This document shows positions 1 through 12,726 of a stretch of DNA of 64,000 nt, one piece after another (positions within the stretch are counted from its first letter, which is position 1; each line of letters opens with the position of its first letter). The DNA lies in NCBI RefSeq assembly GCF_004521915.1, contig NZ_SDKD01000003.1, positions 124,001 through 188,000 on the forward strand, written 5' to 3'. Under the pieces are notes generated by a model. That model saw only the letters and a list, made by a program, of their open reading frames with translations, was not told the DNA's origin and searched no databases. Position numbers and translations under genes: made by a program. The DNA comes from Brevibacillus migulae (GTDB lineage Bacteria > Bacillota > Bacilli > Brevibacillales > Brevibacillaceae).

Positions 1-2490
1 ACGGAAGTACGCGTCAATCAGCCGGGAGCACCCATCCCCGAGGATGGATACGTGCTCTGGGGGAATGGACCGGCGGCTGTGTTCCTGCAGCAGAACTTCC
101 CGGTTGGCTCAACCGCACAGGTAAGCTATGCGACCTTGCCCAATACGACAGACTGGGCGCAAGCGGTAGGCGGAAGCATTCTGCTAGTGGACCAAGGGGT
201 TGCCAAGACGTCCTTCCAAGTTGACAGCTATCTGAAGCAAATTAATGCGCGAACCGCAGTGGGGATCTCCCAGGACGGTAAAACGCTGTACATGGTGACG
301 GTAGACGGAGCCAAACCCGTCTATCTGGAGGAAATGGCCGATATCATGGTGGAGCTGGGAGCATGGCGCGCCCTTAACCTCGACGGAGGCGGTTCGACCA
401 CACATGCAGCTCGTATGTTGGGCGAAACCGAGGCGAAGCTGGTCAGCCAACCAAAAGAAGGTTCGGAGCGGCGCGTGCCAACGGGGCTGGCCGTATACAA
501 TACGGCACCTCCAGGAGAGCTGGCAGGCTTCCAAATCGCAGGGCCAACCGAAATGCTGATGGGTCAAACCGCAACATTTACGACGAAAGCGTGGGACACT
601 CATTATCTCCCGTATAAAATCGATCCGTCAGACATCGAATGGCAGGCGGCGCAATCCGAAGCAGGCTCGTTTGCAGGAAATGTCTTCACGGCAACGAGAC
701 CGGGCATCGCTTCGATTGTGGCTGAATCCAACGGGATCGCGCAGAGTCGCGACATTTATGTGATTACCGGACAGGATGTAGCCCAGGTAGTGGTTTCTCC
801 TAGCCCGATCAATATGGTGCCTGGACAGACGCTCACGTTGGATGTAAAAGTGAAAACGAAAAAAGGACAGACGATCAATGCTACGCCACAAAGCGTGCAG
901 GTCTGGAGCGATTCCGATGCGATCACGGTCGACTCCGATAAGCTGCAGCTGATTGCAGGCGACCAACCGGGAACAGCAAATATTACGGTTTCCTATGATG
1001 GCGTTAGCACGACCGTACCGGTCATGAGCGGGCAGGAAATCGAGGTGCCATGGCTCACCTTTGACAATCAAACATCGATGTATCACGTGGGACATCCAGC
1101 ATCGATCAGTGCCTACGGTTCGTTCAAAACGGTTAGCGGCGATGCCGATCTCGTGTATCGCACGAAAAAATCCGCACAGCTGAGCTATAACTTTGCGGGT
1201 GCACCTACGACGGATGTCCGTATCGCCTATGGACGCGTCGGTGCCAATCCGGTAACGATTCCCGGCAATCCGATCGGGATCGGCCTGTGGGTCAATGGCG
1301 ATGGCAGCAATCACTGGCTGCGTGCTGAAGTGGTAGACGCAAAAGGAAAGCTCACCTACGTCGATCTGGCCAAAGAGATCAACTGGACCGGCTGGAAGCA
1401 AGTGAAGGGCTTCGTTCCAGGTGGAGTCACATATCCATTGCAGCTGAAGAGCATTTATGTCGTTGATCGTCCAGATGATCAGGCAACCCAGGAGCAAGGG
1501 GTTCTCTATTTTGACGAAGTGTCCTTGCTGCTGCCGAAAAATGCAGCGACTCAGCCGGCAGGTCGTGAGGTTGTTCCGGCAACACCGGGCACTCTGTCCT
1601 TGGGCCAAGAGCTGGACATGGGATATTCGCTGCAAAAGACAGCCGGATTTTTGGCAAAAGCGCGAATCGATGTGAAATCAGTGGCTGGCCAATCCATGCC
1701 GGGATACGTGCCTGCCGATTATTCTTTCACCTTGACGCCGGTAGCGCTGCAAGCTGGCCAACAAGATCAGCTGGCGACTCATCCGGTCACCATTACCTTG
1801 ACGCCGAAAAAGTGGATGAATGGCAAGGGTGTTGGTCTGATGTATGTGAATGAAGTGAACAATACACTGGATATGCTGATGGGGCAAGTGGACGCCAAAG
1901 GGAATTGGGTGTACGAAATCAACTCCTACGGCACCTATATCCCGTACTACTTAGATGCACCAAGCGGCGTCGCCTTTGTTGACATCATCAATCACCCGGC
2001 CCAAGCGGAAATCACCAGCTTGGCGAACCGTGGATTGGTAAAAGGAATGGATGCCTATCATTTTGGTCCGGAGGTTCCCCTGACGAGAGCGCAATTCGTC
2101 ACGTTGCTCGGGCGCGCTTTTGACTGGAAGCTGCCCGCACAGCCGAAAGTCAGTTTCAAGGACGTGATCCCCGATTATGCGAAAGGATCCGTGCAGGTAG
2201 CCGTTTCCAAGGGCTTGGTCAAAGGCTACGCTGACAAAACCTTCCGCCCGAATCAGACGGTGACAAGGGCAGAGGCAGCGGTGATTTTGGACCGCGTCCT
2301 GCAAAAAAAGGCAACGCCCAAAACAGCGCCTGCTGACAAAAAAAGCTGGCCGCAATGGGCAGCATCATCCATCAACAACATGGCAGGGCTAGGCTTGATC
2401 GACCCGCAAAACAATCGCTTCGAGCCAAACAAACCGATGACGCGTGCGGTGACGGCGGTTGCATTGTATCGCAGTTTGGAGAAAAACTAA
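1..2490 (+). CDS. SLH-anchored phosphodiester glycosidase-like surface protein (5' truncated)
   Basis: The reading frame is open from base 1, so the gene starts upstream of the window; 829 residues are visible. The N-terminal visible part carries DGGGSTT (about 382-402), the signature of the phosphodiester glycosidase family (NAGPA, PF09992), which acts on sugar-1-phosphodiesters. The middle (about 520-1970) looks like beta-rich, Ig-like segments. Three S-layer homology domains close the protein (about 1969-2130, 2155-2310, 2345-2487) with motifs TRAQ, TRAE and TRAV, which predicts non-covalent anchoring to the pyruvylated secondary wall polymer. The enzyme family follows from the motif and overall look; the substrate is unknown, a wall glycan or teichoic-type polymer being the obvious guess. 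A terminator follows 15 bases after the stop, so this ends its transcription unit. Confidence 0.8.
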   Translation, partial: TEVRVNQPGAPIPEDGYVLWGNGPAAVFLQQNFPVGSTAQVSYATLPNTTDWAQAVGGSILLVDQGVAKTSFQVDSYLKQINARTAVGISQDGKTLYMVTVDGAKPVYLEEMADIMVELGAWRALNLDGGGSTTHAARMLGETEAKLVSQPKEGSERRVPTGLAVYNTAPPGELAGFQIAGPTEMLMGQTATFTTKAWDTHYLPYKIDPSDIEWQAAQSEAGSFAGNVFTATRPGIASIVAESNGIAQSRDIYVITGQDVAQVVVSPSPINMVPGQTLTLDVKVKTKKGQTINATPQSVQVWSDSDAITVDSDKLQLIAGDQPGTANITVSYDGVSTTVPVMSGQEIEVPWLTFDNQTSMYHVGHPASISAYGSFKTVSGDADLVYRTKKSAQLSYNFAGAPTTDVRIAYGRVGANPVTIPGNPIGIGLWVNGDGSNHWLRAEVVDAKGKLTYVDLAKEINWTGWKQVKGFVPGGVTYPLQLKSIYVVDRPDDQATQEQGVLYFDEVSLLLPKNAATQPAGREVVPATPGTLSLGQELDMGYSLQKTAGFLAKARIDVKSVAGQSMPGYVPADYSFTLTPVALQAGQQDQLATHPVTITLTPKKWMNGKGVGLMYVNEVNNTLDMLMGQVDAKGNWVYEINSYGTYIPYYLDAPSGVAFVDIINHPAQAEITSLANRGLVKGMDAYHFGPEVPLTRAQFVTLLGRAFDWKLPAQPKVSFKDVIPDYAKGSVQVAVSKGLVKGYADKTFRPNQTVTRAEAAVILDRVLQKKATPKTAPADKKSWPQWAASSINNMAGLGLIDPQNNRFEPNKPMTRAVTAVALYRSLEKN

Positions 2491-2504
2491 TTGCTTTGTA
2501 TAGA

Positions 2505-2540
2505 AGAGATCAGCTATTTGCTGGTCTCTTTTTTTATTTT
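2505..2540 (+). terminator. Rho-independent terminator of the SLH glycosidase gene
   Basis: A 10-bp stem (2505-2514 with 2520-2529, one G-U pair) with a 5-nt loop is followed directly by a long T-rich run. Confidence 0.85.
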
Positions 2541-2561
2541 TTTGGGGGGGCTATGGCTACG

Positions 2562-2774
2562 AGAGGAGGAGAAAAACGGGACGGGCGGAGTCTTAGACAC
2601 ACCTACAGAGGTGGAGCTTGCAAAAACGGTACACGCTTGTCGCGCAACCTCTACGTATGAATAAGCTTCCTCGAAACTTTTGCGCGACGTACCGTTTTTG
2701 CAAGCGGAACCGGACAGTACCCACTCCCATGCGGGTGTGGCAAGAACGCAGCTCCGCCCGTTTTTCCCTTCCCC
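2562..2774. repeat. Palindromic non-coding element, copy 1
   Basis: About 210 bp of imperfect palindrome. The centre pairs 2617-2632 with 2689-2704 (16 bp, perfect) and 2640-2647 with 2680-2687 (8 bp), closing on a 32-nt loop at 2648-2679. The outer arms also pair: the G-rich stretch around 2565-2590 matches the C-rich stretch around 2750-2772. A second copy lies at 12727-12942. Stem bases differ between copies in a compensatory manner while the loop is nearly unchanged. No ORF inside looks like a real gene. It fills most of the gap between the SLH gene and the thiolase gene. It could be a MITE/REP-type element, a structured RNA or both. Confidence 0.85.
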
Positions 2775-2892
2775 TACCACAATGTAGGCATAAACCAATG
2801 AACGAACAGTCGCTCACTTGCAGGAATAATTTATAAAAGAGAAGAATTAGATGAGTGGAAAAAGTTGATCATGAGAGTGAGGAGAAGGTCAA

Positions 2893-4083
2893 ATGAGTCA
2901 GAAAGAAGTTGTCATCGTCAGCGCAGTACGCACAGCTATCGGAAGCTTTCAAGGGTCGTTATCAAATGTAAGCGCTACCAGTTTAGGTGCCATCGTATTG
3001 GAAGCTGCATTGGCAAAAGCAGGCGTGTCCAAGGATTTAGTCGGTGAAGTGATCATGGGAAACGTCCTGCAAGCGGGGCTTGGACAAAACCCGGCCCGTC
3101 AAGCAGCGATACAAGCCGGCCTGGGTCATGAGGTGCCGGCGATGACCATCAACAAAGTATGCGGCTCCGGTTTGAAAGCTGTACATCTAGCAACGCAAGC
3201 GATTCTGGCAGGAGACTCCGACATAGTGCTTGCTGGCGGCATGGAAAACATGAGCCAAGCTCCTTATCTGCTGGAAGGCGCTCGCAACGGCTACCGCATG
3301 GGCGATCAAAAAGTGGTAGATTCCATGATTCGCGATGGTCTCTGGTGTGCCTTCAATGACTACCATATGGGTATCACTGCGGAGAATCTATGTGATCATT
3401 ATGGATTGACAAGAGAAGAACAAGACGAATTTGCGGCGTGGAGTCAGGAAAAGGCATTGAAGGCCATTGCCGAGGGGCGTTTTGCGGACGAGATCGTACC
3501 AGTAAGCATCCCGCAGAAAAAGGGAGATCCGCTCATGTTCGAAGTAGACGAATTCCCGCGCGCCGGTGTGACGGCAGAATCGCTGGGCAAGCTGCGAGCA
3601 GCCTTTAAAAAGGACGGCTCTGTCACAGCGGGGAATGCTTCGGGCATCAATGATGGAGCGGCTGCACTTTTGATCATGTCACGCGAGAAGGCAGATGAGC
3701 TGGGTGTCAAACCGCTTGCGCGAATCGTGGCGAATGCGAGCGGAGGAGTGGATCCGAAAGTGATGGGAATCGGTCCTGTGCCAGCAACCAAGCGTGCCCT
3801 TCAAAAAGCAGGCCTGACACTCGATCAGATTGACCTGATTGAAGCAAACGAAGCCTTTGCCGCCCAATCGCTTGCGGTAGGAAAAGAACTGGGCTTCAAT
3901 CGCGACAAGCTGAATGTGAACGGAGGAGCGATTGCGCTCGGACATCCGATCGGTGCCAGCGGAGCGCGCATTCTTACTACTTTACTACATGAGATGCACA
4001 AAAGATGTGATGTAAATCACGGTCTTGCTACTCTATGCATCGGCGGAGGTCAGGGAGTAGCGACAATCATTGAGAAACTATAA
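2893..4083 (+). CDS. Acetyl-CoA C-acetyltransferase (thiolase)
   Basis: A thiolase of 396 residues, the normal length, that condenses two acetyl-CoA to acetoacetyl-CoA or runs the reverse thiolytic cleavage in fatty-acid or butanoate metabolism. The nucleophilic cysteine is C90 in the KVCGSG motif, the catalytic histidine is H351 in the [12 protein letters not shown] motif, and the second cysteine is C382 in CIGGGQG. The start is ATG preceded by an AGGAG-type ribosome site. It stands alone between the palindromic element and the ATP synthase operon, with no obvious terminator behind it. Whether it acts in degradation (AtoB/MmgA-like) or biosynthesis cannot be decided from sequence. Confidence 0.92.
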   Translation: MSQKEVVIVSAVRTAIGSFQGSLSNVSATSLGAIVLEAALAKAGVSKDLVGEVIMGNVLQAGLGQNPARQAAIQAGLGHEVPAMTINKVCGSGLKAVHLATQAILAGDSDIVLAGGMENMSQAPYLLEGARNGYRMGDQKVVDSMIRDGLWCAFNDYHMGITAENLCDHYGLTREEQDEFAAWSQEKALKAIAEGRFADEIVPVSIPQKKGDPLMFEVDEFPRAGVTAESLGKLRAAFKKDGSVTAGNASGINDGAAALLIMSREKADELGVKPLARIVANASGGVDPKVMGIGPVPATKRALQKAGLTLDQIDLIEANEAFAAQSLAVGKELGFNRDKLNVNGGAIALGHPIGASGARILTTLLHEMHKRCDVNHGLATLCIGGGQGVATIIEKL

Positions 4084-4139
4084 GTGTGGAAAAGTTGTAG
4101 AAAAAATGTGAACGCTTTGTGTATTGTGGGTGGGTCAAG

Positions 4140-4169
4140 TTGACAAAGCCGACACAATTTCGATAAGAT
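4140..4169 (+). promoter_or_regulatory. Probable sigma-A promoter of the atp operon
   Basis: A perfect -35 TTGACA (4140-4145) is followed after 18 bases by TAAGAT (4164-4169), about 63 bases upstream of the first atp gene. No other good promoter is visible between the thiolase gene and the operon. Confidence 0.7.
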
Positions 4170-4231
4170 GAATGAGGGCCAAGGGGCTACAGCCGCCTGC
4201 CCTCTCCTTATGTAGAAGGGGGATTTCAAGC

Positions 4232-4441
4232 TTGTCAAAACTTGACAATCCTTGGCAAGCATTTACGCTTGTGACACTGATAGGCGCCGACCTTGCTATT
4301 TGTATCGTAGCGGGCGTTCTGCTAGGCAAGTACATAGATGGCAAATTTCTAACTAGTCCGCTGTTCCTGATGATAGGCTTGCTGGCAGGCTTAGGACTTG
4401 GAGTCTACAGTGTATACCGTATTATCCGCAAGTACCTTTAG
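4232..4441 (+). CDS. atpZ: AtpZ/AtpI-type ATP synthase accessory membrane protein
   Basis: A 69-residue protein with two membrane segments separated by a GKYID stretch, matching the ATPase_gene1 family (AtpZ, PF09527) that precedes atpI in many Bacillota. The frame can be opened further upstream at 4172, but TTG at 4232 is favoured because an AGAAGGGGG ribosome site sits 9 bases before it and the family begins near DNPW. In Bacillus, AtpZ/AtpI are linked to c-ring assembly and to Mg or Ca uptake, so a role in assembly is likely but not shown here. First gene of the atp operon, ending 10 bases before atpI. Confidence 0.8.
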   Translation: MSKLDNPWQAFTLVTLIGADLAICIVAGVLLGKYIDGKFLTSPLFLMIGLLAGLGLGVYSVYRIIRKYL

Positions 4442-4451
4442 GAGACCCAAG

Positions 4452-4820
4452 ATGGAAACGTTTTCTCTGGCAATGCGACGCACCTTCCGCTACACATTCA
4501 TAGGGATCGCTATCACTGCGATTCTCTGGGCTTTGTTGCCTGGGTACCATCTGTTCCTGCAAAGCTTGCTTTTAGGAATGGTGGGGAGTCTTCTAAACGG
4601 GCTTATTCTCCTCAGCAAAACATGGCGAGTTGGCAAGATGGGCGAAGATCCATCCGTTCGTCCTCGTGGAACTGGAATGACATCGCGTCTCGCGACTGTC
4701 GCCATTGTTGTGTTCCTGACCATTCGTTATCCCCAGCTTTTCACCTTGTCAGGAGTACTCATTGGTCTGTTCCTTTTCCAAGCTGTAGGTTCTTACTTTG
4801 TGTATCGCTCCTTAAAATAG
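4452..4820 (+). CDS. atpI: ATP synthase protein I (AtpI)
   Basis: A 122-residue, four-helix membrane protein in the usual atpI position. ATG 4452 is chosen over the upstream ATG at 4398, which lies inside atpZ, because an AGGAG site (overlapping the atpZ stop) precedes it closely. The family (ATP synthase I) assists assembly of the membrane-embedded c-ring. Sequence conservation in this family is low, so the call rests on length, topology and position. Confidence 0.82.
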   Translation: METFSLAMRRTFRYTFIGIAITAILWALLPGYHLFLQSLLLGMVGSLLNGLILLSKTWRVGKMGEDPSVRPRGTGMTSRLATVAIVVFLTIRYPQLFTLSGVLIGLFLFQAVGSYFVYRSLK

Positions 4821-4879
4821 AGATTTTTGCAGTTGTATTTCTAATTTCACACAGCAATGCGCACACTATTTATTGGTAG

Positions 4880-5704
<825 letters not shown>

Positions 5705-5728
5705 TACAATCATTTTTTAAAACCCTAA

Positions 5729-5965
<237 letters not shown>

Positions 5966-5988
5966 TCGAGTAGGTAAACATCCGAAAA

Positions 5989-6016
5989 AGGCGGGGGTTT
6001 GACCTCGCCTCTCTTT
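5989..6016 (+). promoter_or_regulatory. Intercistronic hairpin between atpE and atpF
   Basis: An 8-bp GC-rich stem (5989-5996 with 6003-6010, one G-U pair) is followed by CTCTTTT. It resembles a weak terminator or a processing/stability hairpin and could reduce expression of downstream genes relative to subunit c. Confidence 0.45.
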
Positions 6017-6070
6017 TATGAAAGCTTGAACTCAAACTATTCTCCTGTGCATTAGGAAGGAGTGAACCTC

Positions 6071-6574
6071 GTGGTAGATTTAGGAGCCATCACCCTGGAA
6101 TGGGGTACCATGCTCACCCAGCTGATCGTATTTCTGATCCTGCTGCTGGCAGTTCGCAAACTCGCGATGGGGCCGATCGTAGCAATGATGGAAAAACGCC
6201 GTCAGCACATTGCAAATGAAATCTCCAGCGCTGAGCGCAACCGTCAGGAAGCGGAAGCACTGCTGGCTGAACAACGTCGTGTACTCGACGAAGCTCGTCA
6301 GGAAACCAAAACGATTCTCGATCGCGCTGCGAAGCAAGCGAACGATGAAGCAGCACGCATTATTGCGGAAGCACAAGAAACAGCAACTCGTCTGAAAAAC
6401 GAAGCGAGTGCCGAAATTACTCGCGAAGTGGAAAAAGCGAAAGCAGAACTCCGCGATCAAATGGCAGGCTTGTCTGTTCTCTTGGCATCCAAAATCATTG
6501 AGAAAGAACTCGATGAAGCTGCTCAAAAAGAGACAGTTGATAAATTCCTTGCGCAAGTGGGAGATCGCCTATGA
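6071..6574 (+). CDS. atpF: ATP synthase F0 subunit b
   Basis: A 167-residue protein with one N-terminal membrane helix followed by a long charged helical region that dimerises as the peripheral stalk. The start is GTG 6071, 8 bases after the AGGAAGGAG site; the GTG at 6062 lies inside that site. The stop overlaps the atpH start by 4 bases, indicating translational coupling. Confidence 0.94.
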   Translation: MVDLGAITLEWGTMLTQLIVFLILLLAVRKLAMGPIVAMMEKRRQHIANEISSAERNRQEAEALLAEQRRVLDEARQETKTILDRAAKQANDEAARIIAEAQETATRLKNEASAEITREVEKAKAELRDQMAGLSVLLASKIIEKELDEAAQKETVDKFLAQVGDRL

Positions 6575-7098
6575 GCGCAGGTGTAGCGAAACGTTACGCT
6601 CGTGCCCTCTATGAAGTGGCGAAAGAGCGCGGACTGATTGATCAAATTGAGACAGAAGTAAACAGTGTGGTCGAAGCGGTAAACGGGAATGCAGACTTGG
6701 AAAAGCTCCTGATGCACCCGCACATCGCAGCAGATGCGAAAAAGGAATTGGTGAAAGACCTGTTCCAAGCGCATCTTTCCGAAGAAACACTGAACTTCCT
6801 GTACATCCTGGTCGAGAATGGTCGCGAGTCTGATCTGGCTACCATTGCTTATTCTTATATTCAATTGGCCAATGAACAGCGTGGCATCGCAGACGCGATC
6901 GTAACGACTGCAAAGGCATTGAATGCGGAAGAGCAGGCGCAGATTGCGGAACAGTTTGGAAAAGTGCTGAACAAAAAGCTGCGTATTCAGACCGTGATTG
7001 ATCCTTCCATTTTGGGTGGAGTCGTGGTGAAAATCGGCGACCGTCTCTACGACGGCAGCATTAAGAGCAAGCTTGAGCATTTTGCGCATCAACTATAA
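6571..7098 (+). CDS. atpH: ATP synthase F1 subunit delta
   Basis: A 175-residue OSCP/delta protein beginning AGVAKRYARALYEVA, the typical N-terminal domain that binds the top of the alpha subunits, and ending in the conserved GGVVVKIGDRLYDGSIK region that contacts subunit b. It overlaps atpF by ATGA. Confidence 0.95.
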   Translation: MSAGVAKRYARALYEVAKERGLIDQIETEVNSVVEAVNGNADLEKLLMHPHIAADAKKELVKDLFQAHLSEETLNFLYILVENGRESDLATIAYSYIQLANEQRGIADAIVTTAKALNAEEQAQIAEQFGKVLNKKLRIQTVIDPSILGGVVVKIGDRLYDGSIKSKLEHFAHQL

Positions 7099-7126
7099 GA
7101 TGCTTGATGAATGGGGTGAAAAGTAA

Positions 7127-8638
<1,512 letters not shown>

Positions 8639-8709
8639 TCGTGACTAGATAGACATCTTGTACATGCCGGGCAAAAGCTCGGTATGTACACCCAAGGTGG
8701 TGAAAACGA

Positions 8710-9576
8710 GTGGCTAAAGGTATACGTGAATTACGCCGTCGCATTAAAAGCGTGAAGAATACCCGTCAGATTACGAAAGCGATGAAAATGGTCGCGGCAG
8801 CTAAGCTGCGCCGTGCTCAGGAAACTGCAGAAGCGGCACGTCCGTATGCGCGCAAGATCCAGGAGGTCATCTCCAGTATCGCGAGCGGTACGACCAATGT
8901 GAAGCATCCGATGCTGCAATCTCGTCCCGTGAAAAAGACTGGGTATATCGTCATCACCTCTGACCGCGGTCTTGCTGGCGGTTACAATGCGAATATGATC
9001 CGTAAAGTGATTACAACCATTGCTGAAAAGCATAAATCGCAGGATGAGTACACGATCTTTGTGATTGGCCGCAAAGGACGAGACTATTTCCGCAAGCGCA
9101 ACTACCCTGTTATTCAGGAAATCATTGGCTTGCCAGAATCTCCCACTTTTGCCGACGTCAAAAAGATTTCGAGTGCAGCAGTTCAACTGTTCGCGGAAGA
9201 AAAAATCGATGAACTGTATATCTGCTACAACGAATTCCAGAGCGCGATCTCCCAGGTCCCTACCATTACTCGCTTGCTGCCACTTGATGCAGTAGCCGGT
9301 GAAGCGTCGGATCGTAAAGTGAATTACGAATACGAGCCATCTGCAGAGGAAGTATTGGCAGTACTGCTTCCAAAATATGCGGAAACGATCGTTTACAGCT
9401 CCGTACTCGATTCGAAAGCGTCCTTCTATGGTGCGCAAATGACAGCGATGGGCAATGCAACCGACAACGCGACCGACATGATCGGCCGTTACACGCTGCA
9501 GTACAACCGCGCTCGTCAGGCAGCAATTACACAAGAGATCTCCGAGATCGTTGCGGGTGCAAACGCACAAGCGTAA
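8710..9576 (+). CDS. atpG: ATP synthase F1 subunit gamma
   Basis: A 288-residue central stalk subunit. Both terminal helices are recognisable: the N-terminal IRRRIKSVKNTRQITKAMKM-type segment and the C-terminal YNRARQAAITQEISEIV segment. The start is GTG after an AAGGTGGTG ribosome site. It transmits rotation between c-ring and catalytic sites. Confidence 0.96.
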   Translation: MAKGIRELRRRIKSVKNTRQITKAMKMVAAAKLRRAQETAEAARPYARKIQEVISSIASGTTNVKHPMLQSRPVKKTGYIVITSDRGLAGGYNANMIRKVITTIAEKHKSQDEYTIFVIGRKGRDYFRKRNYPVIQEIIGLPESPTFADVKKISSAAVQLFAEEKIDELYICYNEFQSAISQVPTITRLLPLDAVAGEASDRKVNYEYEPSAEEVLAVLLPKYAETIVYSSVLDSKASFYGAQMTAMGNATDNATDMIGRYTLQYNRARQAAITQEISEIVAGANAQA

Positions 9577-9610
9577 TACAAAGAAGCACATCTCCACATC
9601 AGCTTTATAG

Positions 9611-11035
<1,425 letters not shown>

Positions 11036-11062
11036 CACAACCCTGGAAAGGGGAGACGATGA

Positions 11063-11467
11063 ATGAGCAAGATGACCGTTGAAGTCGTTACTCCTGAACG
11101 GGTTGTATACAGCGGGGAAGCTAACATGGTAATCGCTCGCGGTGTGGAAGGTGACCTCGGTATTTTGCCGAACCACATGCCGCTTGTGACTCCGCTGAAA
11201 ATTGCGCCTGTTCGGATCAAATTGGAAGGTGACAAGGAATTGGTGATCGCGGTGAGCGGCGGCTTCATGGAAGTGCGCGGCGACAAAGTGACCATCATTG
11301 CCGAGTCTGCTGAATTGCCTGGAGACATTGATGTAGAACGTGCGAAGCAAGCGAAAGAACGTGCTGAGAAACGTCTGAACGAGAAGCATCCTGATCTCGA
11401 CATGATCCGTGCTCAACGTGCGCTGGAACGAGCTTTGCTGCGTCTCGATGTAACCAAGAATATTTAA
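11063..11467 (+). CDS. atpC: ATP synthase F1 subunit epsilon
   Basis: A 134-residue subunit with an N-terminal beta-barrel (VEVVTPERVVYSGEA) and a two-helix C-terminal hairpin that can inhibit rotation. Last gene of the operon; an intrinsic terminator follows 7 bases after the stop. Confidence 0.96.
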   Translation: MSKMTVEVVTPERVVYSGEANMVIARGVEGDLGILPNHMPLVTPLKIAPVRIKLEGDKELVIAVSGGFMEVRGDKVTIIAESAELPGDIDVERAKQAKERAEKRLNEKHPDLDMIRAQRALERALLRLDVTKNI

Positions 11468-11474
11468 GAGGAAG

Positions 11475-11509
11475 ATCCCCGCACGATCGGCGTGTCGGGG
11501 ATTTTTTTC
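11475..11509 (+). terminator. Terminator of the atp operon
   Basis: GC-rich hairpin 11475-11502 (ATCCCCG paired with CGGGGAT, plus CAC/GTG with one bulge) followed by seven T residues. Confidence 0.9.
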
Positions 11510-11656
11510 AGATCATATGTTTTACGCCCTTGATTGGAAATTTATGTGCGAATATGTGTATAATAAGCGTGAAACGTTATGAGAAGATAAGCATACATAG
11601 CGCCAATCCGGATTACAGGATGTTCGGAATGTTTCTGGCATAAGGAGAGTGAATCC

Positions 11657-12397
11657 ATGCAAACCATTCGTGATGTACGTAAAAGCGATAATAATGTTGT
11701 GATTCCTACCGGCTATACAGCCAATGGGTGGTCAAGCGTTCTGTCGCACGAGATGAACGTATTATTTCAATCGCTGTGCCTGGCTGTAACGAAATATGAT
11801 TCAAAGGAAGAAATGACAAAAGCCCTGGATAGCATCGAAGGTTTGAAAGGCGCGTTTTCGAAACCGAAAAAGGCGCTGTTCAAGTCGGAAGAGGACTATA
11901 AAGGGTACATGAACCTTTTGGATCGTCATAAGCAGTTTTTGGAGCGTTCGAATTTTACGTATCCGAAAAACCGTGAAGAAGCGATCAAACTGTTTGAAAA
12001 ATGGGGCCTGGTTTTGGACAAGGGCGATGTATGGGATATCCCGGTAGACCCATTCCCAGAAGTACAGGACATCTTCGTTTTGGAAGAAAGAGAAGCCTTT
12101 GCGCTGAGTCATATCAAGCTGGAGACGTTGATCCATCCGATTTTCAGCCGCCTGGTGATGAAGCTGCATGAGAAAGAAGAAAACTCTTTCCGTCTGTCCA
12201 AGAATGAATTGAAGGAAATGCTGAATACCAACGACGCGATGCTGGCTGAAGTTTTGATCAAACTGACGCCATATCTGGAAGAACCGATTGATAACATGCT
12301 CGACATTCCGGATGACCAGAAGCTCGAGTTTACGGTCGTATGGGAACGTATTTACGAAGACTTCCTCGGTGACAAATTCGCTGAAACGGTGCAATAA
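11657..12397 (+). CDS. Hypothetical cytoplasmic protein
   Basis: A 246-residue, soluble, mildly acidic, mostly helical protein that I do not recognise; it resembles DUF-type proteins of Paenibacillaceae but I cannot name the family with confidence. No signal peptide, membrane segment or cysteine cluster is seen. An AAGGAGAGTG ribosome site supports ATG 11657, and codon use resembles neighbouring core genes. It is isolated between the atp terminator and two palindromic elements. A TATAAT (11559-11564) upstream may be its -10 box, but no convincing -35 accompanies it. Confidence 0.75.
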   Translation: MQTIRDVRKSDNNVVIPTGYTANGWSSVLSHEMNVLFQSLCLAVTKYDSKEEMTKALDSIEGLKGAFSKPKKALFKSEEDYKGYMNLLDRHKQFLERSNFTYPKNREEAIKLFEKWGLVLDKGDVWDIPVDPFPEVQDIFVLEEREAFALSHIKLETLIHPIFSRLVMKLHEKEENSFRLSKNELKEMLNTNDAMLAEVLIKLTPYLEEPIDNMLDIPDDQKLEFTVVWERIYEDFLGDKFAETVQ

Positions 12398-12433
12398 GGA
12401 AAAGACGTATCTTTTAATAGGGGCTGCGGTGGG

Positions 12434-12627
12434 GAGAGCATGTTTCGCAACTCCGCTTCATTCTTCGCCCCACTGAGAAGTAGGCACTGTCCGCTCCGCA
12501 GCGAATCGCAGGGGTCCGCAAAAGTGGTAGCCGCTGCGCAGCTCGGGCAGGTTGCGGCCCTTTTTCCTGCGATTCACTGCTCCGCTGGGAAGGGCTTCGC
12601 AGGCGCTCCGTTCCGAAACATGCTCTC
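12434..12627. repeat. Palindromic element with 14-bp terminal inverted repeats (second family)
   Basis: Perfect 14-bp inverted ends (12434-12447 and 12614-12627) enclose a second perfect 10-bp pair (12503-12512 with 12566-12575) and further short complementary GC-rich segments. There is no plausible ORF. The sequence is unrelated to the palindromic element at 2562 and 12727. The size and structure suit a MITE-like element or a structured RNA. Confidence 0.75.
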
Positions 12628-12657
12628 TAAAGTAGCAGTTGCCATTTTTTAAAGATT

Positions 12658-12697
12658 AAAAGCACGATAAGATCATTCTTTCGTGCTTTTTCTTTTT
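12658..12697. terminator. Strong hairpin terminator, possibly bidirectional
   Basis: A 10-bp stem (12658-12667 with 12681-12690, AAAAGCACGA type) with flanking A and T tracts can terminate transcription from either side. It may close the transcript of the hypothetical gene at 11657 beyond the palindromic element. Confidence 0.75.
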
Positions 12698-12726
12698 ATC
12701 CGTCTGATTTTACTCATACGTCACGT

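Noticed and set aside
2355..2836. Short ORFs on both strands across the 2.56-kb palindrome
   Set aside because: They are not preserved between the two copies of the element, whose conserved property is base pairing and not reading frame.
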